DNA from: Gammaproteobacteria bacterium
GTDB taxonomy: Bacteria; Pseudomonadota; Gammaproteobacteria; HK1
Assembly: GCA_013042035.1 (NCBI GenBank)
Contig: JABDQX010000403.1
Span: forward strand, 1-5,479
Length of the DNA stretch: 5,479 nt
Direction: 5' to 3'
Made by a program: the position numbers and the translations under genes. Within the stretch, counting starts at the first letter, position 1; each line of letters opens with the position of its first letter. Under the pieces are notes generated by a model that made no database searches, was not told where the DNA came from, and saw nothing but the letters and a program-made list of their open reading frames with translations. Of the stretch, positions 1-5,478 are shown one piece after another.

Positions 1-1042
1 GTACCAGGCCAGACAGGCCTATCGAACATTATCCCGGATTCTGGTTGTAGAGGGATACATGGATGTTATCGCCCTGGCCCAACAAGGGATTCGGTATGCC
101 GTGGCCACCTTGGGTACGGCGACCACCATCGAACACCTTAACTCTCTCTATCGTACCGCACCGGAAATTATTTTTTGCTTCGATGCCGATATCGCCGGAC
201 GCAAAGCCGCGTGGCGGGCTCTGGAAACCATTCTTCCATTGCTGCGGGATGGAAGACAGGCATCATTCATGTTTTTACCCGAGGGAGAGGATCCGGATAC
301 TTTTGTCAGAAAGGTCGGGCAAAAAGGATTCGAGGCAGCGTTGGCAAAGGCCATGAGTTTGTCGAGTTTTCTCTTTGAGCATCTGTTAGGGCAAGTAAAC
401 AATTCAACCCTGGATGGTAAGGCGCGTCTCGTTGGACTGGCAAAACCAATAATTTCACGATTGCCTCCTGGCGCGTTTCGAGAACTTTTGCTCTCTCATT
501 TGGGCAAGCTTTCGGGTTTGGAACGCGCAAGCCTGGATGCGCAATTTGCAGGAAAGCGGAAGCAGCCGGCGCAACCGCAACAAAGTACGAAGATATACGG
601 GAAATCACCAGCGACTCGCTCAACACCTTCATTGGTGGAAAGGATTATTTCGTTGTTGCTGCACAATCCATGTGTGGCAAAACCTAAAATTGATGTGACG
701 CGCCTGGGTACATTGACATTACCAGGCATCCCATTGCTATTGGAGATACTTGATTTAATTGCAGCAAATCCCAATATTGCTACTGGATCGCTTATCGAGC
801 ACTTTCGGGATCGAGAGTCTGGAAAGTATCTTGCAAAATTAGCGGCAGATGATCCACCAGTACTTACTGAAGGTTTGGAGCAAGAGTTATCGGATGCGTT
901 CCATAAGATATTGCGGCTTTTGGATGAACAGCGCTATGAATATCTTATTTGGAAGTCGACTAAATCTTTTTTGACGGAAGAAGAAAAACAAGAGTTTCGC
1001 CTTTTGCTACACCATGTCGTGGAAAATCCACAAACGGAATAA
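1..1042 (+). CDS. dnaG: DNA primase DnaG, C-terminal part (5' end outside window)
   Basis: Primase makes the short RNA primers for leading-strand start and each Okazaki fragment at the replication fork, acting with the DnaB helicase. The frame is open from base 2, so the gene enters from the left; about 346 codons are present, and by comparison with the 581-residue E. coli protein roughly 250 residues (zinc-binding domain and first part of the polymerase core) are missing. Seen here: the Toprim motif LVVEGYMDV with its catalytic Glu at 50-52, the metal-binding pair in CFDADIAG (Asp codons 182-184 and 188-190), and the motif FMFLPEGEDPDTFVRK. A Gln/Pro/Lys/Ser-rich linker around 555-630 separates the core from the helical C-terminal region, which in this family binds DnaB. 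The stop is TAA at 1040-1042. rpoD starts 57 bases downstream on the same strand. An ATG at 59 lies inside the Toprim motif and is not a start. Identification is secure. Confidence 0.97.
   Translation, partial: YQARQAYRTLSRILVVEGYMDVIALAQQGIRYAVATLGTATTIEHLNSLYRTAPEIIFCFDADIAGRKAAWRALETILPLLRDGRQASFMFLPEGEDPDTFVRKVGQKGFEAALAKAMSLSSFLFEHLLGQVNNSTLDGKARLVGLAKPIISRLPPGAFRELLLSHLGKLSGLERASLDAQFAGKRKQPAQPQQSTKIYGKSPATRSTPSLVERIISLLLHNPCVAKPKIDVTRLGTLTLPGIPLLLEILDLIAANPNIATGSLIEHFRDRESGKYLAKLAADDPPVLTEGLEQELSDAFHKILRLLDEQRYEYLIWKSTKSFLTEEEKQEFRLLLHHVVENPQTE
713..743 (+). promoter_or_regulatory. Candidate internal promoter for rpoD within dnaG
   Basis: A perfect -35 hexamer TTGACA lies at 713-718. 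The best -10 is TGcTATTGG, with TATTGG at 738-743 and an extended TG at 735-736, but the spacer is 19 bases and the -10 matches consensus at only three of six positions. In E. coli, rpoD has its own promoters inside dnaG, so a promoter here would fit that arrangement. The match is partial and could be chance within coding sequence. Confidence 0.22.
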
Positions 1043-1099
1043 TATCCACATTTATGGTATTCTTCTTCGCCGTCCACCAATGAGAAATATCTGAAGATT

Positions 1100-3076
1100 A
1101 TGGATCTCGATCAGCAACAATCCCAGCTCAAGTCATTGATTGCAAAAGGCAAAGAGCAGGGGTATTTGACGTATCATGAGGTTAATGATCACCTGCCCGA
1201 TGGGATTGTCGATCCGGAGCAGATAGAAGATATCATTAGCATGATCAACGATATGGGCATTTCGGTACATGAGGCACCGCCGGATGTCGATGCCCTGATG
1301 TTGCTGGGAAATGCCGTTGAGTCCGATGACGATGATGCCGAGGAAGCTGCGGCGGCTTTGGCAAATCTGGACAGCGAATTTGGGCGGACCACCGATCCCG
1401 TGCGTATGTACATGCGGGAGATGGGTTCCGTGGATCTATTGACGCGCCAGGGTGAAATTAAGATCGCGAAGCGTATCGAAGAAGGTTTGACCCAATCGCT
1501 AGCAGCTCTTTCCTCCTACCCACTTACTGCTTCGGCATTTCTCAGAGAATATGAACAGGTTTCAGCGGGAGAGATTAAGCTCCATGATGTGATTATCGGA
1601 TTTGCAAATACCGAAGCCGAGGAAGAAACGGTCGAAGAAGAGGAAGTGTTGGTAGAGGCCGCTAAAACGGGCGTTCCGGAAGAAAAAACGGGCATTCCGG
1701 AAGAAGATGGCATAGAAGATGATGTGATTGAAGAAGATACCATTGTCATGGAATCGGCCGAGGAACATAGCGGTGATGATGACAAGGAAACAGCAGAAGA
1801 AGATGAAGTCGCTGAAAATCTCGAAAATGGTGAAGTAAAAAAGGAAGAGGAAGCCGAGGAAATCATCGATACCGGGCCGGATCCGGAAGAAGTGCGCATT
1901 CAGTGTGTGGAAATCGAGGAGCTCTATGGCAAACTTTGCCGATCGACCATGCGTTATGGCCCGTTAAATACGCGTTGTGCAAAATATCGAGAAGCGATTG
2001 CTACACAATTTCAAGAACTCAAGTTATCCCCGAAGCTGGTTGATCGACTAACAGCGAAATTGCGAGTCGTCATTGAGCAGATTCGCAACCACGAACGCAC
2101 CATTATCGGTATGTGCGTAGGGGAAGCAAGGATGCCACGTAGTGATTTTATCGCCGCATTCTCAGGTAGCGAGACCGTTTCGGATTGGGTTTACGAACAC
2201 GCAAATAAACCTTATGCCGAGGCCCTCAATGAACGTATACCGGAAATAAAACGAATACAAAATAAACTCGCTGTACTTGAGAAGGAATGCATGCTGACTA
2301 TTGGCGAGATTAAAGATATTAATCGTCGGATGTCCATTGGTGAGGCCAAGGCGCTTCGGGCAAAAAAAGAGATGGTGGAAGCCAATCTTAGACTCGTTAT
2401 CTCTATCGCCAAAAAGTACACTAATCGAGGATTGCAATTCCTTGACCTTATCCAGGAAGGGAACATTGGCCTGATGAAGGCAGTGGATAAGTTCGAGTAT
2501 CGACGGGGGTATAAATTTTCGACCTATGCAACTTGGTGGATTCGTCAAGCTATCACGCGCTCTATCGCGGATCAGGCCCGCACCATTCGTATCCCGGTGC
2601 ATATGATAGAAACCATCAATAAACTCAACCGGATATCGCGTCAGGTTCTTCAGGAGATGGGTAGGGAACCCACGCCGGAAGAACTTGCTGTGCGGATGGA
2701 AATGCCGGAAGATAAGGTGCGCAAGGTGCTTAAAATTGCCAAGGAACCGATTTCCATGGAAACGCCCATTGGCGATGATGAAGACTCTCACCTGGGAGAT
2801 TTCATCGAAGATGCGCACGTCACTTCTCCCATCGACTCCGCAACCTTTGAGGGGCTAAGGGAAGCGACACAACAAGTACTTTCCGGACTTACACCCCGCG
2901 AGGCCAAGGTATTGCGTATGCGTTTCGGGATAGAGATGAATACCGATCATACCCTGGAGGAAGTTGGCAAGCAGTTCGATGTTACCCGTGAGCGTATTCG
3001 GCAGATAGAAGCCAAGGCATTGCGTAAATTACGTCATCCGAGCCGTTCGGAGCATCTTCGCAGTTTCCTGGATTGA
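1100..3076 (+). CDS. rpoD: RNA polymerase primary sigma factor RpoD (sigma-70)
   Basis: The housekeeping sigma factor directs core RNA polymerase to most promoters. It has 658 residues against 613 in E. coli. Region 1.1 (about 1-75) includes GKEQGYLTYHEVNDHLP. Region 1.2 has RTTDPVRMYMREMG at 96-109. Region 2 (about 407-500) carries the core-binding, -10-reading and melting segments, including YKFSTYATWWIRQAITRS from residue 471. Region 3 is about 503-590. Region 4 (597-658) has the -35-reading helix-turn-helix, VTRERIRQIEAKAL at 628-641. The extra length lies in the acidic non-conserved region at about 168-260, where some 43 of 98 residues are Asp or Glu, and which contains a tandem heptapeptide (KTGVPEE, KTGIPEE). 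The protein ends FLD, one Asp shorter than E. coli. The ATG gives the expected N-terminus; the ribosome site is weak (GAAG, 1093-1096, very close to the start). It is probably cotranscribed with dnaG. Confidence 0.98.
   Translation: MDLDQQQSQLKSLIAKGKEQGYLTYHEVNDHLPDGIVDPEQIEDIISMINDMGISVHEAPPDVDALMLLGNAVESDDDDAEEAAAALANLDSEFGRTTDPVRMYMREMGSVDLLTRQGEIKIAKRIEEGLTQSLAALSSYPLTASAFLREYEQVSAGEIKLHDVIIGFANTEAEEETVEEEEVLVEAAKTGVPEEKTGIPEEDGIEDDVIEEDTIVMESAEEHSGDDDKETAEEDEVAENLENGEVKKEEEAEEIIDTGPDPEEVRIQCVEIEELYGKLCRSTMRYGPLNTRCAKYREAIATQFQELKLSPKLVDRLTAKLRVVIEQIRNHERTIIGMCVGEARMPRSDFIAAFSGSETVSDWVYEHANKPYAEALNERIPEIKRIQNKLAVLEKECMLTIGEIKDINRRMSIGEAKALRAKKEMVEANLRLVISIAKKYTNRGLQFLDLIQEGNIGLMKAVDKFEYRRGYKFSTYATWWIRQAITRSIADQARTIRIPVHMIETINKLNRISRQVLQEMGREPTPEELAVRMEMPEDKVRKVLKIAKEPISMETPIGDDEDSHLGDFIEDAHVTSPIDSATFEGLREATQQVLSGLTPREAKVLRMRFGIEMNTDHTLEEVGKQFDVTRERIRQIEAKALRKLRHPSRSEHLRSFLD
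1664..1705 (+). repeat. Two 21-base tandem repeat units inside rpoD
   Basis: Units at 1664-1684 and 1685-1705 are adjacent, in frame, and differ at a single base (GTT versus ATT, Val versus Ile). They encode KTGVPEE and KTGIPEE, residues 189-195 and 196-202, in the acidic variable insert of RpoD. The near identity suggests a recent in-frame duplication, as by replication slippage. Confidence 0.9.
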
Positions 3077-3084
3077 TGGAGTCC

Positions 3085-3114
3085 TTGCGCGCACTAAATT
3101 CCTTCGATTATAGT
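3085..3114 (+). promoter_or_regulatory. Candidate promoter for the tRNA gene
   Basis: TTGCGC at 3085-3090 (three of six -35 matches) and TATAGT at 3109-3114 (five of six -10 matches) are separated by 18 bases. Transcription would begin near 3121 and give a leader of about 85 bases before the tRNA. A weaker alternative is TTGCTG at 3134-3139 with TATTTA at 3157-3162 and a 17-base spacer. No intrinsic terminator is obvious after rpoD, so readthrough from the operon could also supply the tRNA. Apart from these candidates I see nothing recognisable in the 130-base gap. Confidence 0.35.
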
Positions 3115-3206
3115 CGTATGGAAAATCAATGGATTGCTGTCGGTTGTTGAGCGGCGTATTTATGGCTGGGGTAGTCGTTTCCCACCAACTACAAAAACAA
3201 AAATTC

Positions 3207-3283
3207 GGGCCTGTAGCTCAGTTGGTTAGAGCTGCGGACTCATAATCCGTCGGTCGTAGGTTCGAGTCCTACCGGGCCCACCA
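3207..3283 (+). tRNA. tRNA with anticodon CAT, probably tRNA-Ile2 (lysidine type)
   Basis: A complete cloverleaf with encoded CCA can be drawn. The acceptor is GGGCCTG (3207-3213) with CGGGCCC (3273-3279), including one G-U pair. The D stem is GCTC/GAGC (3216-3219, 3229-3232). The anticodon stem is GCGGA/TCCGT (3234-3238, 3246-3250) around loop CTCATAA, with anticodon CAT at 3241-3243. The variable region is CGGTC. The T stem is GTAGG/CCTAC with loop TTCGAGT (3261-3267). The discriminator is A at 3280 and CCA is at 3281-3283. A CAT anticodon fits elongator Met, initiator Met or Ile2. The first acceptor pair is a normal G-C, which argues against initiator. The pairs C4-G69 and C5-G68 are the known determinants for TilS, which converts C34 to lysidine so that the tRNA reads AUA as isoleucine; E. 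coli elongator tRNA-Met has U-A and A-U there. I therefore favour Ile2; the tRNA call itself is near certain. Confidence 0.95.
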
Positions 3284-3288
3284 TAACG

Positions 3289-3317
3289 AAAATGGCTTGC
3301 GATGCAAGCCATTTTTT
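3289..3317 (+). terminator. Intrinsic terminator after the tRNA
   Basis: A perfect 12-base-pair stem, AAAATGGCTTGC (3289-3300) with GCAAGCCATTTT (3304-3315), has a three-base loop and runs into six T residues (3312-3317). It begins six bases after the tRNA CCA end and is the expected 3' end of the tRNA transcript. On the minus strand only four T residues follow the stem, so it should act mainly in the plus direction. It should insulate hemH from tRNA and rpoD transcription. Confidence 0.88.
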
Positions 3318-3355
3318 ATTGTTTCGATGCCCGTCTGCCTATCACCCTTTGCCCA

Positions 3356-4387
3356 TTGAAACAATCCCATAAACAACACCACATTATCGACAACCGTGAC
3401 ACAGTCGGAGTCCTGGTCACGAATCTTGGCACGCCCGCGGCGCCGACTCCTGGCGCCGTCCGTGAATACCTGGCCGAATTCCTATCGGATAGACGGGTAG
3501 TCGATACCCTGCCAAGGCCTCTTTGGTGGTTGATTTTGCATGGTATTATCCTCCGTACCCGACCGTCCAAAAGCGCACGGAACTATCGCCGGATCTGGAC
3601 ACCCGAAGGATCGCCATTATTGGTGATCTCGAAGCGGCAGGTCGCGGCCCTGCAATCTCTGCTGGATGAAAAGAGTTCCGCAACTGTGCGTGTGGCACTC
3701 GGTATGCGTTACCAGAAACCCTCCTTGCGAGAGGCACTTGAGCGATTGCACGCAGGCGGTGTTAGAAGATTGCTGATATTACCGCTATATCCCCAGTATT
3801 CCGCTGCCACGACGGCATCGACCTTCGATGCAATTGCCAGGGAAATGCAGGGTTGGCGCTGGGTGCCGACGTTACGGTTTATCCATGGATACCACGATGA
3901 TGAGGGGTATATTTTAGCGCTGTGCCAAAGCATTCGCTCGGCCTGGGCGGAACGAGCCCCTGCGGAGCGATTATTGTTTTCGTTCCACGGGCTTCCCGTT
4001 CACCATATCGAAAGTGGCGATCCGTATCATGACCAGTGCCAAACCACGGCGCGCCGGGTTTGCGAGCGCTTGTCCCTGGATGATGGACAGTGGGCGATTT
4101 CGTTCCAGTCCCGTGTCGGAAGACAGGAGTGGCTGACGCCGCATACCGATGAATTACTGAGGAAATGGGGTAAAGAAGGTATAAAAAGTGTCGATGTCAT
4201 ATGCCCGGGTTTCTCCACCGATTGCATAGAGACTCTGGAGGAGATCGAAATCCGGGCTCGGGAAACTTTCTGCTCGGCCGGCGGTGGCGTATTTCGCTAT
4301 ATCCCCGGGCTCAACGATCGCCCGGAACATATCCGGGCGCTTGCCGATTTAGTGCGCGCCCATGCCGGGGATTGGTTGAACAAATGA
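3356..4387 (+). CDS. hemH: Ferrochelatase HemH
   Basis: Ferrochelatase inserts ferrous iron into protoporphyrin IX, the last step of protoheme synthesis, at the cytoplasmic side of the membrane. Family motifs, numbered from the TTG at 3356 (343 residues; E. coli has 320), are GVLVTNLGTP at 18-27, FLSDRRVVD near 42-50, EGSPLLVIS from 84, LPLYPQYSAATTAS from 142, FSFHGLP with the catalytic His at 211 (codon 3986-3988), and CPGFSTDCIETLEEIE with the active-site Glu at 292 (codon 4229-4231). No C-terminal 2Fe-2S cysteine cluster is seen. The start is uncertain. The longest frame opens with ATG at 3302, but that codon sits in the loop of the tRNA terminator hairpin and adds 18 residues not expected in the family. 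TTG at 3356 leaves a normal-length lead before GVL, but neither start has a clear ribosome site. A weak -10 (TATTGT, 3317-3322) could serve a separate promoter. The gene converges on the cytochrome gene. Confidence 0.95.
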   Translation: MKQSHKQHHIIDNRDTVGVLVTNLGTPAAPTPGAVREYLAEFLSDRRVVDTLPRPLWWLILHGIILRTRPSKSARNYRRIWTPEGSPLLVISKRQVAALQSLLDEKSSATVRVALGMRYQKPSLREALERLHAGGVRRLLILPLYPQYSAATTASTFDAIAREMQGWRWVPTLRFIHGYHDDEGYILALCQSIRSAWAERAPAERLLFSFHGLPVHHIESGDPYHDQCQTTARRVCERLSLDDGQWAISFQSRVGRQEWLTPHTDELLRKWGKEGIKSVDVICPGFSTDCIETLEEIEIRARETFCSAGGGVFRYIPGLNDRPEHIRALADLVRAHAGDWLNK

Positions 4388-4408
4388 TTTTCCCGGACAA
4401 AATCATTT
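4382..4408. terminator. Inverted repeat between convergent genes, possible weak bidirectional terminator
   Basis: AAATGATTTT (4382-4391) and AAAATCATTT (4399-4408) form a perfect 10-base-pair stem with a seven-base loop. It holds the stop codons of both convergent genes: the hemH TGA at 4385-4387 pairs with the complement of the cytochrome TGA at 4403-4405. Only one of the ten pairs is G-C and the trailing T run is short, so termination would be weak. A second, mutually exclusive stem, TTTTCCC (4388-4394) with GGGAAAA (4415-4421), overlaps it. The repeat is certain; its role as terminator is inferred from position. Confidence 0.4.
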
Positions 4409-4729
4409 TGGCTTGGGAAAACCATAGAATTCTTTGTTAAGAAACGCTGCGACATCGTCGATTTCTTCATCGAACCATTGGAGCTCCAGGCTGAATTGAC
4501 AACGATCCACTCGTTCTTTCAATGTCGAAAGAGAAGCCACACTGCGATCTTCTCGTGTGTACAGTAGGTCGGCATTTCCGCCGGTTAGCGAAACATGACA
4601 AGTAACGCAGTTCTCCTGGTGCAGTTTTTTGCCGTTTTCCGGATCGGCGGCGAGGGCGGCATGACTTGCCGCAAACAAGGCCGAACATAACAGGCCAAAC
4701 ACGAAGGATTTTTTTATGATGGGTTGCAT
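4403..4729 (-). CDS. Small periplasmic c-type cytochrome (mono-heme, no Met ligand)
   Basis: This 108-residue protein begins with a signal peptide: Lys at 6-7, a hydrophobic stretch at 9-21 and an AXA-type site, with likely cleavage after ALA at 25-27. The mature part of about 81 residues has one heme-attachment motif, CVTCH at 41-45 (Cys41, Cys44, proximal His45), and a C-terminal helix segment, EEIDDVAAFLNKEFYGF, typical of class I cytochromes c. It is therefore expected to be exported by Sec, receive heme in the periplasm and carry electrons; its partner is unknown. The mature protein has no Met at all, so the usual sixth ligand is absent; it has a third Cys (Cys77) and only one other His (His37). 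Ribosome site AGGAG lies eight bases before the ATG (complement of 4737-4741), supporting this start. The gene converges on hemH and diverges from orn. I recognise the general fold but not a named family. Confidence 0.9.
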   Translation of the reverse strand: MQPIIKKSFVFGLLCSALFAASHAALAADPENGKKLHQENCVTCHVSLTGGNADLLYTREDRSVASLSTLKERVDRCQFSLELQWFDEEIDDVAAFLNKEFYGFPKPK

Positions 4730-4768
4730 ATTGTTGCTCCTAACCGCCTACCGATTTTTATTCCGCTT

Positions 4769-5311
4769 ATGACACAAAATACCGACAACTTGATTTGGCT
4801 CGATTTGGAAATGACCGGTCTCGAACCGAATGAAAATTATATCATCGAGATTGCCAGCATTATTACCGATTCTTCCCTGAACATCATTGGCGAAGGACCT
4901 GTTCTTGCTATCCATCAATCCGACGAGATCCTCAATGGGATGGATAAATGGAATACCAAGCAGCACGGTAAATCCGGCCTCGTCGAACGGGTGCGGCAAA
5001 GTACCCACAGCGCAGCGGATGCCGAACGGATGACGCTGGAATTCGTTAGCAGTTACGTGCCGGCGGGCAAATCACCCCTGTGCGGGAACAGCATCTCCCT
5101 GGATCGCCGGTTCATGATCCGTTACATGCCAAAACTCGAGCAATATTTTCACTACCGGAACCTGGATGTCAGCACCCTCAAGGAACTATGCGCGCGTTGG
5201 GCACCCAATGTCTATAAAGGTTTCAAAAAACACAACCGGCATTTGGCACTGGATGATATCCTCGAATCCATCGATGAGCTGAAATACTACCGAACGCACC
5301 TTTTCAAATGA
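4769..5311 (+). CDS. orn: Oligoribonuclease Orn
   Basis: Orn is a 3'-5' exoribonuclease of the DEDDh family that degrades the two-to-five-base RNA fragments left by other nucleases, and pGpG from cyclic-di-GMP turnover. With the ATG at 4769 the protein has 180 residues (E. coli 181) and all catalytic residues fall at the E. coli positions: Asp12 and Glu14 in WLDLEMTG, Asp112 in NSISLDRRF, His158 and Asp163 in HLALDDILES. HYRNLDVSTLKEL is also characteristic. An in-frame TTG at 4724 would add 15 residues, but these are unlike the family and overlap the cytochrome start on the other strand, so I reject it. No Shine-Dalgarno sequence precedes the chosen ATG. A lone -10-like TATGAT at 4715-4720, without a good -35, could start transcription about 40 bases upstream. 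Start codons of orn and the cytochrome gene are 39 bases apart. Confidence 0.97.
   Translation: MTQNTDNLIWLDLEMTGLEPNENYIIEIASIITDSSLNIIGEGPVLAIHQSDEILNGMDKWNTKQHGKSGLVERVRQSTHSAADAERMTLEFVSSYVPAGKSPLCGNSISLDRRFMIRYMPKLEQYFHYRNLDVSTLKELCARWAPNVYKGFKKHNRHLALDDILESIDELKYYRTHLFK
4836..4844 (-). promoter_or_regulatory. Candidate extended -10 promoter for the cytochrome gene, inside orn
   Basis: Read on the minus strand, this is TGATATAAT, a perfect TATAAT (4836-4841) preceded by the extended TGn motif. No convincing -35 lies upstream, but extended -10 promoters can work without one. Transcription would start near 4829 and leave a leader of about 100 bases before the cytochrome ATG at 4729. The same bases encode the conserved Tyr-Ile-Ile segment of Orn, so the match may be incidental. 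Confidence 0.3.
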
Positions 5312-5320
5312 CGATGCCTT

Positions 5321-5478
5321 AGGCGATTGCCGGAAAAGAATGTACCGGAATTCGCCGGATTTTCGTTCATCTTCAAGGCTGCGTGGCAGGCGCATAGCGG
5401 GCTATGCAACTGCCGCGCAACGTAGAAGATGGACGATAAAGACAAGCAGGCTGGTATATTCTTTGACAGAAATCGCCT
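5321..5478. repeat. 158-base imperfect palindrome after orn, possible dispersed or MITE-like repeat
   Basis: Two 77-base arms (5321-5397 and 5402-5478) align as inverted copies without a single gap, around a four-base centre CGGG at 5398-5401. By hand count 54 of 77 positions are complementary and four more are G-T wobbles. The core GCATAG/CTATGC is perfect. Inner arms (5361-5397 with 5402-5438) match at 29 of 37, outer arms (5321-5350 with 5449-5478) at 22 of 30, and a short middle stretch (5351-5360 with 5439-5448) at only 3 of 10. It starts ten bases after the orn stop and fills the rest of the window; because the window ends at 5479 the right boundary is not certain. There is no T run as in a normal terminator and no transposase. 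It could be a mobile, non-autonomous repeat, a structured 3' end for orn, or both. Confidence 0.85.

Noticed and set aside
1080..1094. Four-codon reading frame just before rpoD (ATG to TGA)
   Set aside because: It has no ribosome site and is too short to support as a regulatory leader peptide without conservation data.
1043..1099. Possible terminator or promoter between dnaG and rpoD
   Set aside because: No hairpin with a T run is visible. An extended -10-like TGgTATTCT (1055-1063) lacks a -35 and matches consensus at only four of six positions, too weak to list as a feature.
1516..1899. Serine-rich minus-strand frame of 127 codons opposite rpoD
   Set aside because: The Ser runs are simply the complement of the GAA/GAT-rich acidic insert of RpoD.
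2162..2818. Open minus-strand frame of 218 codons opposite rpoD
   Set aside because: It is the antisense of the highly conserved regions 2 and 3 of RpoD; the translation has no recognisable motif and no ribosome site, so it is a by-product of the codon use of rpoD.
4724..4768. Upstream TTG start that would lengthen Orn by 15 residues
   Set aside because: The extension is unlike Orn N-termini, has no ribosome site, and overlaps the cytochrome start codon on the other strand; the ATG at 4769 places all catalytic residues at the E. coli numbering.
5186..5395. Minus-strand frame of 69 codons covering the left palindrome arm and the 3' end of orn
   Set aside because: Its first part is repeat sequence and the remainder is antisense to conserved orn. 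The right arm read in the matching frame has stops, so the repeat does not look coding.
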